From NCBI GenBank assembly GCA_002551355.1, contig NTHE01000026.1, positions 1 through 64,000 of the forward strand: 64,000 nucleotides of DNA, written 5' to 3'. The notes beneath the pieces are model-generated. The model did not search any database. It was given only the letters and a program-made list of their open reading frames with translations, and was not told the origin of the DNA. This DNA is from Streptomyces sp. man185 (GTDB lineage: Bacteria; Actinomycetota; Actinomycetes; Streptomycetales; Streptomycetaceae). Positions 62,580-64,000 of the stretch are shown here, one piece after another (the first letter of the stretch is position 1; each line of letters opens with the position of its first letter). A program made the position numbers and the translations under genes.

Positions 62580-63314
62580 ATGGCTCCAGGACTTCCGGCC
62601 GCATGGCCGTCGAGGTGTGCGGTCTGTCTGATGGCGGCGGCCGGAGCGGCGCTGGGGCCACTGGGCGGCTCCGCCCACGGCTCATCGGCGCCCGACGGTC
62701 CGTCCCTCACCGCCTCGGCCCCCGGGGCGGTGAGCCCCGCCTCCGCCGCCCCGGCCACCCCGCCGCCTGCCCCGTCGGGCTCCGCGTCCCCTTCGGCTCT
62801 CCCTTCCGCCCTGCCCGTGCCCCCGTCGTCCGGCGTCCCGGCCTCCGGAGCGTCGGGCTCCGGAGGCGCCCCGTCCTCCCCGTCCTCCCCGGCGGCGACC
62901 GGGCACGGCGCGCAGGCTCCCGCCGGGCCCGAGGCGGAGGACGACGCGCCGGAGTCCTCCTCCCCTTCCGCTTCCCCCGAGGTCTCCGGGTCGACCGCCC
63001 CCCTGGCCGGGCGTGAGGCCGGGGCCGGCAAGGCGCGTCCCGGGCGTTCGCTGTCGCCGCTGGAGCTGGCGCGGGCCGAGGACCCCGTCGAGGAGGTCCC
63101 GCCCGAGGAGACCGACGAGGGCCTGGCGGACCCCGTCGACCTGCCTGTTTCCACCCCACCGCCCGACGCGTTCAGCGATCCGGGGCAGCGGTCCGGGCAG
63201 GCGCTGGACGCCGCAGCCGTCCAGCGGGTGCAGCAGGTCTCGCTCGGTACGGGTATCGCGCTGGTCGGGCTGGGACTCGGCTTTCTCGCGTTCCGTATGC
63301 GCCGTACGAACTGA
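62580..63314 (+). CDS. Pro/Ser/Ala-rich secreted or membrane-anchored protein, unknown
   Basis: A 244-residue protein. The N-terminus (about 1-32) resembles a signal peptide with a Cys and hydrophobic stretch. Residues about 35-140 are disordered (Ser/Pro/Ala), then an acidic segment EDPVEEVPPEETDEG follows. A C-terminal membrane helix (LGTGIALVGLGLGFLAFRMRR) ends in arginines, so the bulk probably faces outward. It lies after the PASTA kinase gene on the same strand, though 187 nt separate them. No catalytic motif is visible. Confidence 0.7.
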   Translation: MAPGLPAAWPSRCAVCLMAAAGAALGPLGGSAHGSSAPDGPSLTASAPGAVSPASAAPATPPPAPSGSASPSALPSALPVPPSSGVPASGASGSGGAPSSPSSPAATGHGAQAPAGPEAEDDAPESSSPSASPEVSGSTAPLAGREAGAGKARPGRSLSPLELARAEDPVEEVPPEETDEGLADPVDLPVSTPPPDAFSDPGQRSGQALDAAAVQRVQQVSLGTGIALVGLGLGFLAFRMRRTN

Positions 63315-63371
63315 ACGTCGACACCCATCGCTCTGCCCTCGGGCCCCCACCGTCGAGACGGGCGACGAGAC

Positions 63372-63409
63372 TTGCCAGGACGAACATACTCGGTATACAT
63401 ACTCAGTAT
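63372..63409 (+). promoter_or_regulatory. PadR promoter with tandem palindromic operators
   Basis: TTGCCA (63372-63377), a 16-nt spacer and TATACA (63394-63399) form a promoter. Two 11-bp palindromes, ATACTCGGTAT (63386-63396) and ATACTCAGTAT (63399-63409), cover the -10 and the ATG itself, 13 bp apart. The transcript is predicted to start at or just before the ATG, so a bound dimer pair would block both initiation and the start codon. Autorepression is the natural reading. Confidence 0.72.
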
Positions 63410-64000
63410 GTCCATTCGCCACGGCCTGCTGGCCCTGCTGGAACGGGGCCCTCGTTACGGGTCCCAGCTCCGCACCGAGTTCGAGTCGCGCACCGGATCC
63501 ACCTGGCCCCTGAACGTCGGGCAGGTCTACACGACGCTCAGCCGCCTGGAACGCGACGGTCTGATCGTCCAGGACGGTTCGGACGACGCCGGGCACGACC
63601 TCTACGCGATCACCGACGGCGGCCGCACCGAGCTGCGCGCCTGGTTCGGGACGCCGGTGGACCGCACCAGCCCGCCCCGCGACGAACTGGCCATCAAGCT
63701 CGCCATGGCCGTGGGAGCCCCGGGGGTCGACATCCGGGAGGTCATCCAGTCCCAGCGCCATCACACGCTCAAGGCGATGCAGGACTACACCCGGCTCAAG
63801 GCCCAGGCCCTGGCCGACGTCCCGGCCAACCGGGACGAGGTCGCCTGGCTCCTCGTCGTGGAACAGCTGATCTTCCAGGCGGAGGCCGAGGCCCGCTGGC
63901 TCGACCACTGCGAGTCCCGGCTCGTCCGCCTCGCCGAGGCCACCGCCACCGAGCCGTCCGCCGAGCCCGGCCCCGCGGCCACGCGCGGTCCGGCCCGCTC
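63408..64000 (+). CDS. PadR-family transcriptional regulator (3' end outside the window)
   Basis: At least 197 residues, cut by the window end. The N-terminal winged helix (MSIRHGLLALLERGPRYGSQ, then LNVGQVYTTLSRLERDGLIV) is typical PadR, followed by a C-terminal dimerisation helix region (EVAWLLVVEQLIFQAEAEAR) and a low-complexity end. PadR genes of this type usually precede an ABC-transporter gene they control, which would lie outside this window. The ATG lies inside a palindromic operator. Confidence 0.93.
   Translation, partial: MSIRHGLLALLERGPRYGSQLRTEFESRTGSTWPLNVGQVYTTLSRLERDGLIVQDGSDDAGHDLYAITDGGRTELRAWFGTPVDRTSPPRDELAIKLAMAVGAPGVDIREVIQSQRHHTLKAMQDYTRLKAQALADVPANRDEVAWLLVVEQLIFQAEAEARWLDHCESRLVRLAEATATEPSAEPGPAATRGPAR

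Overview
The window is chromosomal DNA from a Streptomyces-type actinomycete. The signs are very high G+C with G/C-rich third codon positions, many GTG starts, mycothiol-, Tat- and bkd-type genes, Hanks-type kinases, and actinobacterial ParB sites (GTTTCACGTGAAAC). Four exact copies of that 14-mer, together with metG, aspS and the bkd operon in this order, fit the origin-proximal core rather than the chromosome arms. No tRNA, rRNA, CRISPR array, insertion sequence or prophage was recognised.

Layout: 0.15-10.6 kb holds a membrane-stress island (YqiJ/NfeD-like OB-fold protein, flotillin, very large DUF3686-type AAA+ ATPase, RCK-2TM-RCK membrane protein). 10.6-11.9 kb is an auxiliary tryptophanyl-tRNA synthetase behind a complete Trp-Trp leader-peptide attenuator. 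12-18 kb has a flavin monooxygenase/FMN reductase pair, a universal stress protein and a large STAND-type ATPase. 18.2-24.2 kb has a frameshifted MerR-PP2C fusion, an FMN reductase with a DrrAB-like ABC exporter, two small membrane proteins, two parS sites and an S4-domain protein. 24.6-30.5 kb has PhoX with a PHO box, a VWA-domain protein and a two-component system. 30.6-35.2 kb has metG, an L,D-transpeptidase lipoprotein, parS and aspS. 35.4-51 kb has a PAS-GAF-SpoIIE-HATPase regulator, AI-2E-type permease, pirin, SseB-like protein, acyl-CoA dehydrogenase, a decayed Uma2 gene, M18 aminopeptidase, a thioredoxin/NHL protein, LURP-one protein, parS, nitrilase, a mycothiol-dependent enzyme and a gntR-MFS operon. 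51-64 kb has a cation-efflux remnant, a D,D-carboxypeptidase, the bkd branched-chain keto-acid dehydrogenase operon, a DevR/DosR-like response regulator followed by a gene with a DevR-box-like palindrome, a phosphotransferase, two divergent Ser/Thr kinases, a proline-rich membrane protein and the start of a PadR regulator.

The regulatory DNA is the richest part. It shows a textbook attenuator at trpS, a nearly identical tandem-heptamer operator/promoter at the monooxygenase and the distant pirin gene, a PHO box at phoX, a DevR-type box downstream of a DevR-type regulator, tandem palindromes over the padR start, and repeated placement of -10-like hexamers 6-8 nt before start codons (probable leaderless mRNAs). 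Three genes carry a single extra base in a C/G run. These are either real decay or consensus errors in the assembly.

All function names come from reading translated sequence and known motifs. No database search was possible. Start codons were chosen by Shine-Dalgarno placement and protein N-terminus.
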